From Sphingomonas sp. BAUL-RG-20F-R05-02 (GTDB lineage Bacteria > Pseudomonadota > Alphaproteobacteria > Sphingomonadales > Sphingomonadaceae), in contig NZ_JAKNQH010000004.1 of NCBI RefSeq assembly GCF_022662305.1, forward strand, positions 124,001 to 188,000: a stretch of DNA of 64,000 nucleotides, given 5' to 3'. This document shows, piece after piece, positions 56,519 to 64,000 of this stretch. The notes under the pieces are model-generated. The model was not told the DNA's origin. It made no database searches and saw only the letters and a list, made by a program, of their open reading frames with translations. Every line of letters begins with the position of its first letter. The first letter of the stretch is position 1. The position numbers and the translations under genes were made by a program.

Positions 56519-57475
56519 TTATTTCTTGACCAAGCCGATCTCGACCAGCCGCTCGTGCAGGTAATCGTGCGAGGTGATCGGCTGAGGGTAGCGGTTGGGC
56601 CGGTCCGCCGTGATGCAGCCCGGCAGCGTCTCGATCAGAAAATCGGGGTTGGGATGCAGGAAGAACGGCATCGAGTAGCGCGATACACCGCGCCGCTCGG
56701 GCGGCGGATTGACGACACGGTGGCTGGTCGAGGGCAGCACATGGTTGGTCAGCCGTTGCAGCATGTCGCCGACGTTGACGACCAGCGCGCCCTCCGGCGG
56801 CTTGATCGGCAGCCATTGCCCGTCCCGGTCGAGCAGTTCGAGGCCGGCCTCCTCCGCGCCGAGCAGCAAGGTGATGAGGTTGATATCCTCATGCGCACCA
56901 GCCCGCACGCCCTCGGCGTCGGCCGGGATCGGCGGATAGTGCAGTAGCCGCAGGATCGAATTGCCGTCCTGCACCGCCGGATCGAACCAGTCCGGCGCAA
57001 GATTGAGATGCCGCGCGATCGCCGACAGCAGACGGTCGCCGGCACGATCGAACGCCGCGTAAAGGTTCAGGAACGTGTCCTTGAATCCCGCCGGCTGCTC
57101 TGGCCAGATGTTGGGTGGCATCCGGTCGGACAAGGCATGACCCGTGGGCAGTTCGCGGCCGACGTGCCAGAACTCCTTCAGGTCGACCACCGACGCGCCC
57201 TTGGCGATTTCGGTCTTGAACGGCGTATAGCCGCGCTGCCCGCCGCCTGCGGGGGTGAAGTAGCGGCGCTTTTCCGCATCCGGCAGCGCGAAGAATGCCG
57301 CCGTCTCGGCCCAGCCCTGCGCGATCAAGTCGGCAGGGATGCCGTGGTCGGCGATCACCGCGAACCCGAACCGCTCGAACGATCCGCCTAACGCGGCGGC
57401 GAAGCCGGCCGGGTCCGAGTCCGCGGCGGCGAGCGAGAGCGTGGGGATGGAGGAGAGCGCGGTGTCGGGCATCAT
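56519..57475 (-). CDS. 2-oxoglutarate/Fe(II)-dependent oxygenase (isopenicillin N synthase family)
   Basis: The 318-residue protein has the DIOX_N domain at the start (PTLSLAAADSDPAGFAAALG) and the jelly-roll core with the metal triad: His/Asp in GAHEDINLITLLLG and the second His in PSTSHRVVNPP, followed by the Arg that binds 2-oxoglutarate in RRGVSRYSM. The substrate is unknown; related bacterial enzymes hydroxylate amino acids or small molecules. It starts at ATG 57475 (or 57472). It is divergent from a Bcr/CflA pump gene, so a role on an exported or imported compound is possible but unproven. Confidence 0.88.
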   Translation of the reverse strand: MMPDTALSSIPTLSLAAADSDPAGFAAALGGSFERFGFAVIADHGIPADLIAQGWAETAAFFALPDAEKRRYFTPAGGGQRGYTPFKTEIAKGASVVDLKEFWHVGRELPTGHALSDRMPPNIWPEQPAGFKDTFLNLYAAFDRAGDRLLSAIARHLNLAPDWFDPAVQDGNSILRLLHYPPIPADAEGVRAGAHEDINLITLLLGAEEAGLELLDRDGQWLPIKPPEGALVVNVGDMLQRLTNHVLPSTSHRVVNPPPERRGVSRYSMPFFLHPNPDFLIETLPGCITADRPNRYPQPITSHDYLHERLVEIGLVKK

Positions 57476-57629
57476 GCGGCTTTCATGGTAATTTACCGCA
57501 ACATAGTCGGGGTGGGCGGCGGCTCACAAGGTTTGTCGCGAGATGGGCACCCTTGGCATCGCGCCGCGTGCAATTACGACAGGTGCGCTTGCACGTGACC
57601 AGCAGGTCGATGTCGGGCATTGCCACGCA

Positions 57630-58859
57630 ATGTCGATCGAATCGCCGCCTCGCGCGCCAAACACCGCGCCGATCCCCTTCTACGAATTCGTCGCGCTCGT
57701 CGCCGCCTTGATGTCGCTCGGCGCGCTCGGCATCGATTCGATGCTGCCCGCGCTGCCCGATATCGGCCGCAGGCTTGGCGCGGACAGCGTTGCGGAGCGT
57801 TCGCTTGTCGTCACCGTCTTCGTGGTCGGCTTCGGTCTTGGCCAGATCGTGCAGGGGCCGCTGACCGATCGTCACGGCAGGCGACCGATCCTGATCGGCG
57901 GGTTGGCCGGCTACATCGTCTGTTGCCTGCTCGCCGGCCTCGCGGGCAGCTTCACGCTGTTGCTGATCGCGCGCTTCATTGGCGGAGTGTCGATCGCGGC
58001 GGGGCGGGTCGTCACCATCGCGCTGGTGCGCGATTGCTTTACCGGCCGCGCGATGGCGCAGGTCTCCAGCCTCGCGTTCATGGTGTTCATGGCAGCGCCG
58101 ATCCTCGCCCCCAGCGTTGGGCAGTTGGTGCTGCTCGCCGGATCGTGGCGGCTGATCTTCGAGGTGATTGCCGGCCTCGCGTTAATCGTGCTGTCGTGGT
58201 TCGCATGGCGCATGCCCGAGACGCTGGCGCCCGCGAACCGGCTGCCGCTGTCGATCGCCCAACTGGTGCGGGGCTACCGCCTGACGCTGACCGACCGCGC
58301 ATCGTTCGGTTACATGATCGCCGGGCTGATCGTGCAGGGGGCGCTGTTCGGCTATATCGGACTGATCGAGCCGATCATGGAGAAGGTGTTTCACGCCCAG
58401 CATCTGCTCGGCCCGGTGTTTGCCGCCTCGGCCGGCGCGATGGCGGTGGCGAACCTGCTCAACTCACGCATCGTCATGCGGATCGGCATGCGGCGCATCT
58501 CGCAGGCGGCCTTGGTCGTGATGACGCTGGCGGCGGCGGGCGGCCTGATCGCGGATAAGATGGGATCGGAAAGCCTCATCCTGTTCGTCGCGCTACAGGC
58601 GCTGGCGATGGCGGGCTATGGCCTCGCCGGATCCAACATGTCAGCGATGGCGATGGAGAATATGGGCGCGATCGCGGGTACCGCCGCGAGCCTGCAAGGT
58701 GCGCTGGTCGTTACCGGAGGCGCGGTGATCGGATCGTTCGTCGCGAGCTTTTTCGACGGCACGACGACCGCGCTGCACGCCGGCTTCTTCGTCGCAGGAT
58801 TGCTAGCTCTGGGCATCGCGGCGATCGTCGAACGCGGGCGACTGTTCCGGCCGAGTTGA
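57630..58859 (+). CDS. Bcr/CflA-family multidrug efflux MFS transporter
   Basis: The 409-residue transporter has 12 membrane helices and the family motifs GALGIDSMLPALPDIGRRLG, GFGLGQIVQGPLTDRHGRRP and ARFIGGVSIAAGRVVTIALV. It should export drugs or other small molecules with proton antiport. I chose ATG 57630; the frame runs further upstream into the intergenic space. It lies divergent from the oxygenase gene by 154 bp. Confidence 0.92.
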   Translation: MSIESPPRAPNTAPIPFYEFVALVAALMSLGALGIDSMLPALPDIGRRLGADSVAERSLVVTVFVVGFGLGQIVQGPLTDRHGRRPILIGGLAGYIVCCLLAGLAGSFTLLLIARFIGGVSIAAGRVVTIALVRDCFTGRAMAQVSSLAFMVFMAAPILAPSVGQLVLLAGSWRLIFEVIAGLALIVLSWFAWRMPETLAPANRLPLSIAQLVRGYRLTLTDRASFGYMIAGLIVQGALFGYIGLIEPIMEKVFHAQHLLGPVFAASAGAMAVANLLNSRIVMRIGMRRISQAALVVMTLAAAGGLIADKMGSESLILFVALQALAMAGYGLAGSNMSAMAMENMGAIAGTAASLQGALVVTGGAVIGSFVASFFDGTTTALHAGFFVAGLLALGIAAIVERGRLFRPS

Positions 58860-58890
58860 GCCCACGCCGCCCATTTTCATGCAAGCCGCC

Positions 58891-58915
58891 GGAACTGACG
58901 CGCGGTTTTGATGTT
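58891..58915 (+). promoter_or_regulatory. Candidate EcfG-type promoter (one mismatch)
   Basis: GGAAC at 58891-58895 is followed after 16 bp by TGTT at 58912-58915. The start of transcription would be near 58922, giving a leader of about 34 nt before the acidic-protein ATG at 58956, which carries GGAGAG. Confidence 0.6.
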
Positions 58916-58955
58916 CGCACCTTATCCCCGCACCTTCGCGGGCAGGAGAGCGACG

Positions 58956-59303
58956 ATGGCGATCAGCGGTGGTTACAGGGTGCCGGGCGAAGGACCGGGT
59001 GACGATGGTTATGACGAGGAAGGCTATGACGAGAGCCAGCGCGCGGAAATCTTGGAGGCGACCAGTGGCGGCCCGACGGATGGTGCGATCCTGACCGATC
59101 TCGAGCCCGACATCGCCGATGACGATGAGGATGACGAGGACGATCTCAAGATGAAAAGCGATGAGGTCGGCGAGGAAGATGACGACGCCGATCAGGATGA
59201 GGACGACCAGGACGAAGACTCGCTTCAGGAGGATTTCGATGCGGACGACCTGGAAGACGATGATGACCTGGACGACAAGGATGATGCCGCGCTGAAGCCC
59301 TGA
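58956..59303 (+). CDS. Extremely acidic Asp/Glu-rich protein
   Basis: The 115-residue product is nearly half Asp and Glu, with runs such as DDDEDDEDD and EEDDDADQDEDDQ; it lacks a signal peptide and any known domain and is probably disordered. Acidic proteins of this kind can act as solvation or cation-buffering molecules under drying or salt stress, but no role is proven. I start at ATG 58956 (MAISGGYRVPGEG) because it has a Shine-Dalgarno and because the candidate EcfG promoter at 58891-58915 leaves the upstream in-frame starts untranscribed. The repeated GAT/GAC/GAG codons make the frame obvious. Confidence 0.7.
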   Translation: MAISGGYRVPGEGPGDDGYDEEGYDESQRAEILEATSGGPTDGAILTDLEPDIADDDEDDEDDLKMKSDEVGEEDDDADQDEDDQDEDSLQEDFDADDLEDDDDLDDKDDAALKP

Positions 59304-59375
59304 TCGTTCCCTCTTGTCTGCGCGCTGGCGCGGTTGATCGGGTCAACCACGCCGGCTAGCGCGTCGACACCGGCT

Positions 59376-59400
59376 GGAACGGAAGCGGCACCGCGCCGTT
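59376..59400 (+). promoter_or_regulatory. EcfG-type general stress promoter, exact consensus
   Basis: GGAAC at 59376-59380 is followed after exactly 16 bp by CGTT at 59397-59400. It leaves about 25 nt of leader before the lipoprotein TTG at 59432. Confidence 0.78.
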
Positions 59401-59431
59401 TGGCAAGATCATCCTACGAAAGGCCGCCACA

Positions 59432-60118
59432 TTGCGCGTTACCGCCGCCCTGCCGCTGTTGCTTCTTGCCGGTGCCTGTTCCTGTTCGCCTCAGACTGAT
59501 CCGGGCGTGAATAACAGTGTCGACATCGATGCCGCGGCCGAGCGTGCGCAGAGCAGCATCAACGCCTATCATCCGGACGATCCCGCGAACGATACCGATC
59601 CGCTGCCGTCGCCCACGCCGACATCCAGCCGCAACGTTCCCGAAGGCTTCGATGAGCCGCTTGCGCCGCCGCCTCCGGGGGCGCCGGGTGGACTGCCCGA
59701 TGATCGTACGCCGGTCTCCGAAGCGCCGTTCACACCGGAGAGCGCGCAGGGTGCAGGCCAGGTCGTTCAGCGCTATCATGCGTTGATCGGCGAAGGGAAG
59801 TACAAGCAGGCTTGGTTGCTATGGCATGACGGAGGCGCCGCTTCGCGGCAGAGTGCGGCAGATTTCGCGGACACGTTCGCCGCGTATAGCGAGTACCACG
59901 CCAATATCGGCGCGCCGGGGCGGATCAATTCTGGTGCGGGCCAGCGGTATGTCACGGTGCCAGTGCAGATCTACGCGCGGCTCAAGCAGGACCATAGGCC
60001 GGTTTATCAAATCGGTACCGTAACGTTACGGCGTGCAGGCGACGTGGACGGCGCATCGGCAACGCAAAAATCCTGGCGGATTCAGCAGATCATGCTGAAG
60101 CCGGTCCGCCGAAGGTAA
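59432..60118 (+). CDS. Lipoprotein with Pro-rich linker, unknown function
   Basis: The 228-residue product has a lipoprotein signal (MRVTAALPLLLLAGACSCSP) with the lipobox Cys, a long Pro/Asp/Ala-rich linker (about residues 25-95), and a compact domain of about 110 residues (VVQRYHALIGEGKYKQAWLL, then SEYHANIGAPGRINSG, YVTVPVQIYARL). That domain may be an NTF2-like fold (Trp-Leu-Leu start, Ala-rich helix, strand-rich end), which I suggest but cannot prove. The TTG start follows a weak Shine-Dalgarno (GAAAGG). An exact EcfG promoter precedes it, so it is probably a stress-induced outer-membrane lipoprotein. Confidence 0.75.
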   Translation: MRVTAALPLLLLAGACSCSPQTDPGVNNSVDIDAAAERAQSSINAYHPDDPANDTDPLPSPTPTSSRNVPEGFDEPLAPPPPGAPGGLPDDRTPVSEAPFTPESAQGAGQVVQRYHALIGEGKYKQAWLLWHDGGAASRQSAADFADTFAAYSEYHANIGAPGRINSGAGQRYVTVPVQIYARLKQDHRPVYQIGTVTLRRAGDVDGASATQKSWRIQQIMLKPVRRR

Positions 60119-60135
60119 CCAAGGATCGTCGGCCC

Positions 60136-60375
60136 TCACTCGGCGCGTTTGCGAGCCTCATCCGCGCTGACGCCTTCGATTTGATCGGTCTCAACTGAGT
60201 GAGAGAGTTCCGACCGTTGTTGTTCTGCCTCGCGCGCGGCGGCGCGAAGCGATCGCGCGGTATGCAACGCCGCCTCGGGTGTGAGGGATAAGACGTAACC
60301 GTCAGGCCCGTCGATCATCACTTCGCCTCGTTCGGCGGTCGCGTTTGCCGGTAGTTGCTCGGGATGCTTGGTCAT
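60136..60375 (-). CDS. Small hypothetical stress-type protein
   Basis: The 79-residue protein (MTKHPEQLPANATAERGEVM, then DGPDGYVLSLTPEAALHTAR) is soluble, acidic and without a known domain; the middle part (residues 20-55) looks like a beta-alpha unit and the end is a charged helix. I chose the ATG at 60375 because AGAGG precedes it and because an exact EcfG promoter ends at 60399, too close for a longer reading frame. It faces the Crp-like gene, whose start is 75 bp away. Confidence 0.65.
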   Translation of the reverse strand: MTKHPEQLPANATAERGEVMIDGPDGYVLSLTPEAALHTARSLRAAAREAEQQRSELSHSVETDQIEGVSADEARKRAE

Positions 60376-60398
60376 GTACGTTACCTCTGACAATGTCT

Positions 60399-60424
60399 AA
60401 CGTGCGCGGCAGTGTCGACGTTCC
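60399..60424 (-). promoter_or_regulatory. EcfG-type general stress promoter, exact consensus
   Basis: On the minus strand GGAAC (60424-60420) is followed after 17 bp by CGTT (60402-60399). Transcription would start about 17 nt before the ATG at 60375. Confidence 0.75.
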
Positions 60425-60449
60425 GGCGGGGCGGGGGAATTCAGGATCG

Positions 60450-61157
60450 ATGATTACGCGATTGTTTCTGCAGGCGCATCGCACGCCCGTTCTGGCCCCG
60501 GCGGATGTGGCGGCTCTCGAGGCAAGCGTGTCGCGTACGGTGGAGTTCGCAGCGCGGCGTGTCATCGTCCGGCCGCAAGAGCCGCTGAGCCAATGCACCT
60601 TGCTGCTCGAAGGGTTTATCGAACGCTATAAAGACACCGCAGAGGGCCGGCGGCAGATTCTCGCGCTGCATGTGCCGGGCGATTTCGTGGATCTGCACAG
60701 TTATCCGCTAAAGCAGCTCGAACACAGCGTTGCTGCCTTGACGCCGGTGCGCGTCGCACTGTTCCCGCATGCCGAAATTCGCGCGATCACCCAGCACTCC
60801 GCGGCCATCGCCGAGTTGCTCTGGCGATCGACGCTGATCGACGCGGCGATCAATCGGGAGTGGATCGTCTCGGTAGGTGCGCGGGCCGCTGCGGTACGGA
60901 TCGCGCATCTGTTCTGTGAAATGTATCTGCGCCTCGACCGCGTCAACCTGACGGACGGGCTGCGCTTCCCGCTGCCGCTCACACAGATTGATATCGCAGA
61001 CGCATCCGGCCTGACCGCCGTTCACGCCAACCGCATGCTTCGCCAATTGCGCGAGCGCAAACTGATCGAGTTTCGACAAGGCAATGTCGAGATCCTCGAC
61101 TGGCCCGCGCTCAAGCGTTTCGCGGAGTTCGACCCGAGCTACCTGTATCTCGATTGA
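60450..61157 (+). CDS. Crp/Fnr-family transcriptional regulator
   Basis: The 235-residue protein has a cyclic-nucleotide-binding-like beta barrel (about residues 20-135, LLEGFIERYKDTAEGRRQIL, then VPGDFVDLHSYPLKQLEHSV) and a C-terminal helix-turn-helix (about 165-225, TQIDIADASGLTAVHANRML). No N-terminal Cys set for an Fe-S cluster is present, so it is not an oxygen-sensing FNR. The ligand is unknown, since the barrel lacks the full cAMP-contact set. It sits divergent from an EcfG-controlled gene, with GGAAC sites facing away. Confidence 0.88.
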   Translation: MITRLFLQAHRTPVLAPADVAALEASVSRTVEFAARRVIVRPQEPLSQCTLLLEGFIERYKDTAEGRRQILALHVPGDFVDLHSYPLKQLEHSVAALTPVRVALFPHAEIRAITQHSAAIAELLWRSTLIDAAINREWIVSVGARAAAVRIAHLFCEMYLRLDRVNLTDGLRFPLPLTQIDIADASGLTAVHANRMLRQLRERKLIEFRQGNVEILDWPALKRFAEFDPSYLYLD

Positions 61158-61328
61158 CTGCGGCAGATGTAAGCTTAGGCTGGAAGATAGCCGCGATGGG
61201 GGTTGCGCCGCATCGGTCGCTTTGACCGACAGGATCGAATGCGCGTCATGGGATGCGCACGACTTGCCATCGCGGTTGGTGACGGCACAAATTTTACATC
61301 GATCGAGGGCTGTGTTTAGAACGACGAC

Positions 61329-62066
61329 ATGCCCAAAATCCGTGCCGACCAACTCCTTGTGGACCGGGGACTCGCCGAAAGCCGTGCCCGCGCGCAGGCT
61401 CTCATCATGGCCGGGCTGGTGTTCCTCGGCACGCGCAAGATCGAAAAGCCGGGGCAGGCGGTGGCGGATGACGCGCTTCTCGACGTACGCGGGCGCGATC
61501 ATCCATGGGTATCGCGTGGCGGCATAAAGCTGGCGCACGCGCTGGAGCAGTTCGCGCTCGACGTGACCGGCGTCGTGGCGATCGACGTCGGCTCGTCGAC
61601 CGGCGGGTTCACCGACGTGCTGCTGACAAACGGCGCGGCGCGCGTTTATGCGGTCGACAGCGGCACCAACCAGCTCGCGTGGCGGCTGCGCGAGGACGAA
61701 CGGGTAGTGGTGCACGAAAAGACCAGCGCGCGCATCCTAACCGCTGCGCACATCCCCGAAGCGGTCGACCTGATCGTCTGCGACGCAAGCTTCATCGGTC
61801 TTGCTAAGGTGCTCGACGTGCCGCTTGGTTTCGCACGCACCGGCGCGCGGCTGGTTGCGCTCATCAAGCCGCAGTTCGAGGCGGGGCGCGGCGAGGTCGG
61901 CAAGGGCGGTGTGGTGCGCGATCCCGCCATTCACGCGCGGGTTTGCACAGAGGTGGCGGAATGGCTCTCCAGCAAAGGCTGGCACGTCGATGGCGTGGTG
62001 GAAAGCCCGATCACCGGGCCTGAGGGGAATGTCGAGTTTCTCATAACGGGGCATTTGCCGGCCTGA
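61329..62066 (+). CDS. tlyA: TlyA family rRNA methyltransferase
   Basis: The 245-residue protein has an N-terminal S4 RNA-binding domain (KIRADQLLVDRGLAESRARA) and an FtsJ-type methyltransferase domain (VVAIDVGSSTGGFTDVLLTN, DLIVCDASFIGL, VALIKPQFEAGRGEVGKGGV). TlyA 2'-O-methylates 16S and 23S rRNA in some bacteria and helps cells take up capreomycin in mycobacteria. The length is normal. The gene starts at ATG 61329 and is followed by tspO after 102 bp. Confidence 0.93.
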   Translation: MPKIRADQLLVDRGLAESRARAQALIMAGLVFLGTRKIEKPGQAVADDALLDVRGRDHPWVSRGGIKLAHALEQFALDVTGVVAIDVGSSTGGFTDVLLTNGAARVYAVDSGTNQLAWRLREDERVVVHEKTSARILTAAHIPEAVDLIVCDASFIGLAKVLDVPLGFARTGARLVALIKPQFEAGRGEVGKGGVVRDPAIHARVCTEVAEWLSSKGWHVDGVVESPITGPEGNVEFLITGHLPA

Positions 62067-62168
62067 AGCGGTCCGCAACGCGGAACTATGACGCGCTGCG
62101 GCAATTGTGTTTCGAGGCCGCAATGATAAACGAACCCCTCACCCAGCAGGGGCGAAAGGACCGACGAT

Positions 62169-62726
62169 TTGAGCGAGATCGCGTCGAAGCAGCAGTTAAG
62201 GCTGGCGTTTCTGCGCTGGGCGATCGTCACGGTGCCGCTGATATTGTTGCTCGGTTTCGTGTCCGCGAGGATCGCACCGGCGGGCGACGACAATCGATGG
62301 TTCGCGATGTTGGCGAAACCCTCGGTAAACCCGCCGGGTTGGGTGTTTCCATGGGTTTGGACAACGCTTTACATCCTGATGGGCGTCGCGCTTGCCGTGG
62401 TGATCCATGCGCGCGGGTCGCGGCTGCGCGGTGCGGCGATCCTGGTCTTCGTCGTGCAGTTGGCGCTCAACCTGATCTGGTCGCCGATCTTCTTCGGTAT
62501 GCATCGCATTGGTATGGCGACGCTGATCATAGCGGCGATGCTGGTGGCGGCGATCGCGACTACAGTGCTGTTCGGGCGCATCCGCACGCTGGCAGCCTGG
62601 CTGATGGTGCCGTATCTGGTGTGGATCAGCTTCGCAGGCGTGCTGTGCTGGCAGATCGGACGGCTCAATCCTGATGCGCAGGGCATTGCGCCATCGGCTG
62701 GCAGTACCCAAGTGATAGACCTGTAA
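62169..62726 (+). CDS. tspO: TspO/MBR family protein
   Basis: The 185-residue protein has five membrane helices and the Trp-rich signature: FVSARIAPAGDDNRWFAMLA, SVNPPGWVFPWVWTTLYILM, LVFVVQLALNLIWSPIFFGM. TspO binds porphyrins and lipids; in bacteria it helps adjust tetrapyrrole metabolism and stress response. I use the TTG at 62169, which has AAAGGA upstream. The neighbours ubiK, a YbjN gene and proC follow on the same strand. Confidence 0.92.
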   Translation: MSEIASKQQLRLAFLRWAIVTVPLILLLGFVSARIAPAGDDNRWFAMLAKPSVNPPGWVFPWVWTTLYILMGVALAVVIHARGSRLRGAAILVFVVQLALNLIWSPIFFGMHRIGMATLIIAAMLVAAIATTVLFGRIRTLAAWLMVPYLVWISFAGVLCWQIGRLNPDAQGIAPSAGSTQVIDL

Positions 62727-62751
62727 TCCTTCTTCACGAAAGTTCCGCATC

Positions 62752-63015
62752 ATGCAGGCCGACAACAAGATCTTCGACGATTTCGTGAAATTCATGAACA
62801 GCGCGGCAGGTACGCTCGCCGGCGTCGGCCGCGAGGCGGAGGCCAGCGTCAAAGCGCGTGCCAAGGAGTTCATGGGCGGGCTCGACTTCGTCAGTCGTGA
62901 TGAATTCGAAGCGGTCAAGGCAATGGCGGCGGCTGCCCGCGATGAGGCTGACGAACTCCGCGCGCGTATCGCCACGCTCGAAGCCAAGGCGGCTGGCGCA
63001 TCGGCGGTCTCCTGA
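62752..63015 (+). CDS. ubiK: UbiK/YqiC accessory factor
   Basis: The 87-residue protein is mostly helical: FDDFVKFMNSAAGTLAGVGR at the start and a C-terminal coiled coil (DEFEAVKAMAAAARDEADEL). It belongs to the UbiK (formerly YqiC/BMFP) family, which helps ubiquinone biosynthesis complexes and binds membranes. Length is normal. It is followed by the YbjN gene after 111 bp; the gap holds no other gene. Confidence 0.88.
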   Translation: MQADNKIFDDFVKFMNSAAGTLAGVGREAEASVKARAKEFMGGLDFVSRDEFEAVKAMAAAARDEADELRARIATLEAKAAGASAVS

Positions 63016-63126
63016 TCTCGCGCGACGAAGACACTATGGTGAACGACTTGTGGGCATTGACTTGTCCACAAGTCGTCGTGTTGCCGTGCTTGAGCATCAT
63101 CGGCGCACAGCGTAAAGGCTGACGAT

Positions 63127-63627
63127 ATGCTCGACGAAGCCGACTACGAACGCGACGACGCCGCCCCCATCGACATGCTCGAGAGCTATTTCGCGGCCCA
63201 TGGCTGGGAGTATGAGCGGCAGGACGATGAAGTCATCGCCAAGGTCAAGGGCAGCTGGACGCAATACGAATTGCGGGCGTTGTGGCGCGAGGAAGACAGC
63301 GTAATCCAGTTCCTCGCCTTCCCCGACATACGCGTTACCGACGACCGTCGCGCCGCTTTGTACGAGACGGTCGGCCTCATCAACGAACAGCTTTGGGTGG
63401 GTCATTTCGAACTCTGGTCGGCAAGTGGCATCCTGCTCTACCGCCATGCCGCGATGATCGATGGGGAGGGCGGTACGCTGTCGCTCGCTGCGGCCGAACT
63501 GCTGGTCGAATCCGCGATCGACGAGTGCGAGCGTTTCTATCCGGTTTTCCAGTTCGTACTGTGGGGCGGCAAGAACCCGAAGGATGCGCTGGCGGCGGCG
63601 ATGACCGAAACACAGGGTGAAGCTTGA
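63127..63627 (+). CDS. YbjN domain protein
   Basis: The 166-residue protein has the YbjN pattern: PIDMLESYFAAHGWEYERQD, ALWREEDSVIQFLAFPDIRV, WVGHFELWSASGILLYRHAA and a C-terminal helix. YbjN-type proteins are linked to stress response and type III secretion chaperone folds, with no enzyme activity known. The ATG at 63127 is 9 bp after a possible Shine-Dalgarno. The next gene (proC) starts 12 bp after its stop, so they are likely co-transcribed. Confidence 0.88.
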   Translation: MLDEADYERDDAAPIDMLESYFAAHGWEYERQDDEVIAKVKGSWTQYELRALWREEDSVIQFLAFPDIRVTDDRRAALYETVGLINEQLWVGHFELWSASGILLYRHAAMIDGEGGTLSLAAAELLVESAIDECERFYPVFQFVLWGGKNPKDALAAAMTETQGEA

Positions 63628-63639
63628 AGTGATCGGCGC

Positions 63640-64000
63640 ATGAGCCTGTCCGCCACCGGATTGCCGGGCCGCATTTTGCTGGTCGGGGCTGGCAACATGG
63701 GTGGCGCGATGCTGGAGCGCTGGGTCGCGGCCGGGATCGCGCCGGACGCCATAACGGTATTAGATCCCGGAACGCCCCGCCTTCCCGCAGACGTGCGGCA
63801 CGTCGTCGCGCTGCCGGAGGACTATACCCCCGACACCTTGGTGCTCGCGATCAAGCCACAACAGCTCGACGCATTCGTCGCGTCCACGCCGGGATTGGCG
63901 CCGCGCCTGCTGGTATCGATCCTTGCCGGGGTCGAGGAAACATCACTGGCCACGCGCTTCCCGGGTGTGGGGGTGATCGTGCGAGCGATGCCCAACCTGC
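63640..64000 (+). CDS. proC: Pyrroline-5-carboxylate reductase, N-terminal part (cut by window end)
   Basis: The first 120 residues have the NADP motif RILLVGAGNMGGAMLERWVA and the early core VLAIKPQQLDAFVASTPGLA, LLVSILAGVEETSLATRFPG and VRAMPNL. The enzyme reduces pyrroline-5-carboxylate in proline synthesis. It begins at ATG 63640, 12 bp after the YbjN stop, and runs off the window, so the catalytic C-terminal half is not visible. The N-terminus is intact. Confidence 0.92.
   Translation, partial: MSLSATGLPGRILLVGAGNMGGAMLERWVAAGIAPDAITVLDPGTPRLPADVRHVVALPEDYTPDTLVLAIKPQQLDAFVASTPGLAPRLLVSILAGVEETSLATRFPGVGVIVRAMPNL

Overview
The window looks like chromosome of a sphingomonad alphaproteobacterium (Sphingomonas or a close relative). 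GC is high, the gene set is typical of the group (class I fumarase, HflKC-DegP, a GT21-type ceramide/hopanoid glycosyltransferase, a TonB receptor, small GCG_CRPN and DUF2171 proteins), and several genes are preceded by promoters of the alphaproteobacterial general-stress sigma factor EcfG (GGAAC-N16/17-CGTT). I saw no tRNA, rRNA, CRISPR array, transposase or phage gene.

Region 1 (1-6.5 kb) is partly decayed. It holds a DUF3833 protein, an hpnI-like glycosyltransferase with a one-base frameshift, an intact OmpR-type two-component pair, a TupA-like ATP-grasp pseudogene and two orphan ORFs. Region 2 (6.5-16.2 kb) carries a GH43 glycosidase and a run of small stress-type genes (DUF4142, phasin, TolA-like, hemerythrin, DUF2171) with clear terminators, a 68-aa in-frame remnant of the glycosylase Tag, a CPA1 antiporter, an MmsB-type dehydrogenase and nrdB. 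Region 3 (16.3-27.6 kb) has nrdA, a GGDEF-EAL-PilZ protein, class I fumarase, a methyltransferase, an EamA transporter with a nonsense codon, an XRE regulator/membrane protein pair facing a perfect 16-bp palindrome, an MBL-fold hydrolase, a GCG_CRPN protein behind an EcfG promoter, and a shredded DUF3617 gene.

Region 4 (27.6-41 kb) is intact: uvrB, DedA, a CaiB-type CoA transferase convergent with MaoC-mccA-mccB (3-methylcrotonyl-CoA carboxylase, leucine breakdown), gshB-yraN-rsmI, a divergent LpoA-like lipoprotein and a HerA-like ATPase. Region 5 (41-58.9 kb) holds a GAF-PAS-GGDEF protein, a TonB receptor, a giant MFS-PlsC-acyl ligase fusion divergent from a TetR regulator, hflK-hflC-degP, mrp with a CoA-binding protein gene, homoserine dehydrogenase, a 2-oxoglutarate oxygenase and a Bcr/CflA pump. 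Region 6 (58.9-64 kb) begins with three adjacent genes that each carry an EcfG-type promoter (acidic protein, lipoprotein, 79-aa protein), then a Crp-like regulator, tlyA, tspO, ubiK, a YbjN gene and the start of proC.

Two themes stand out. The first is a dispersed set of six EcfG-type promoters, four matching the consensus exactly, in front of small genes of mostly unknown function. The second is a concentration of gene lesions (five damaged genes) in the first 28 kb and none that I could see in the remaining 36 kb.
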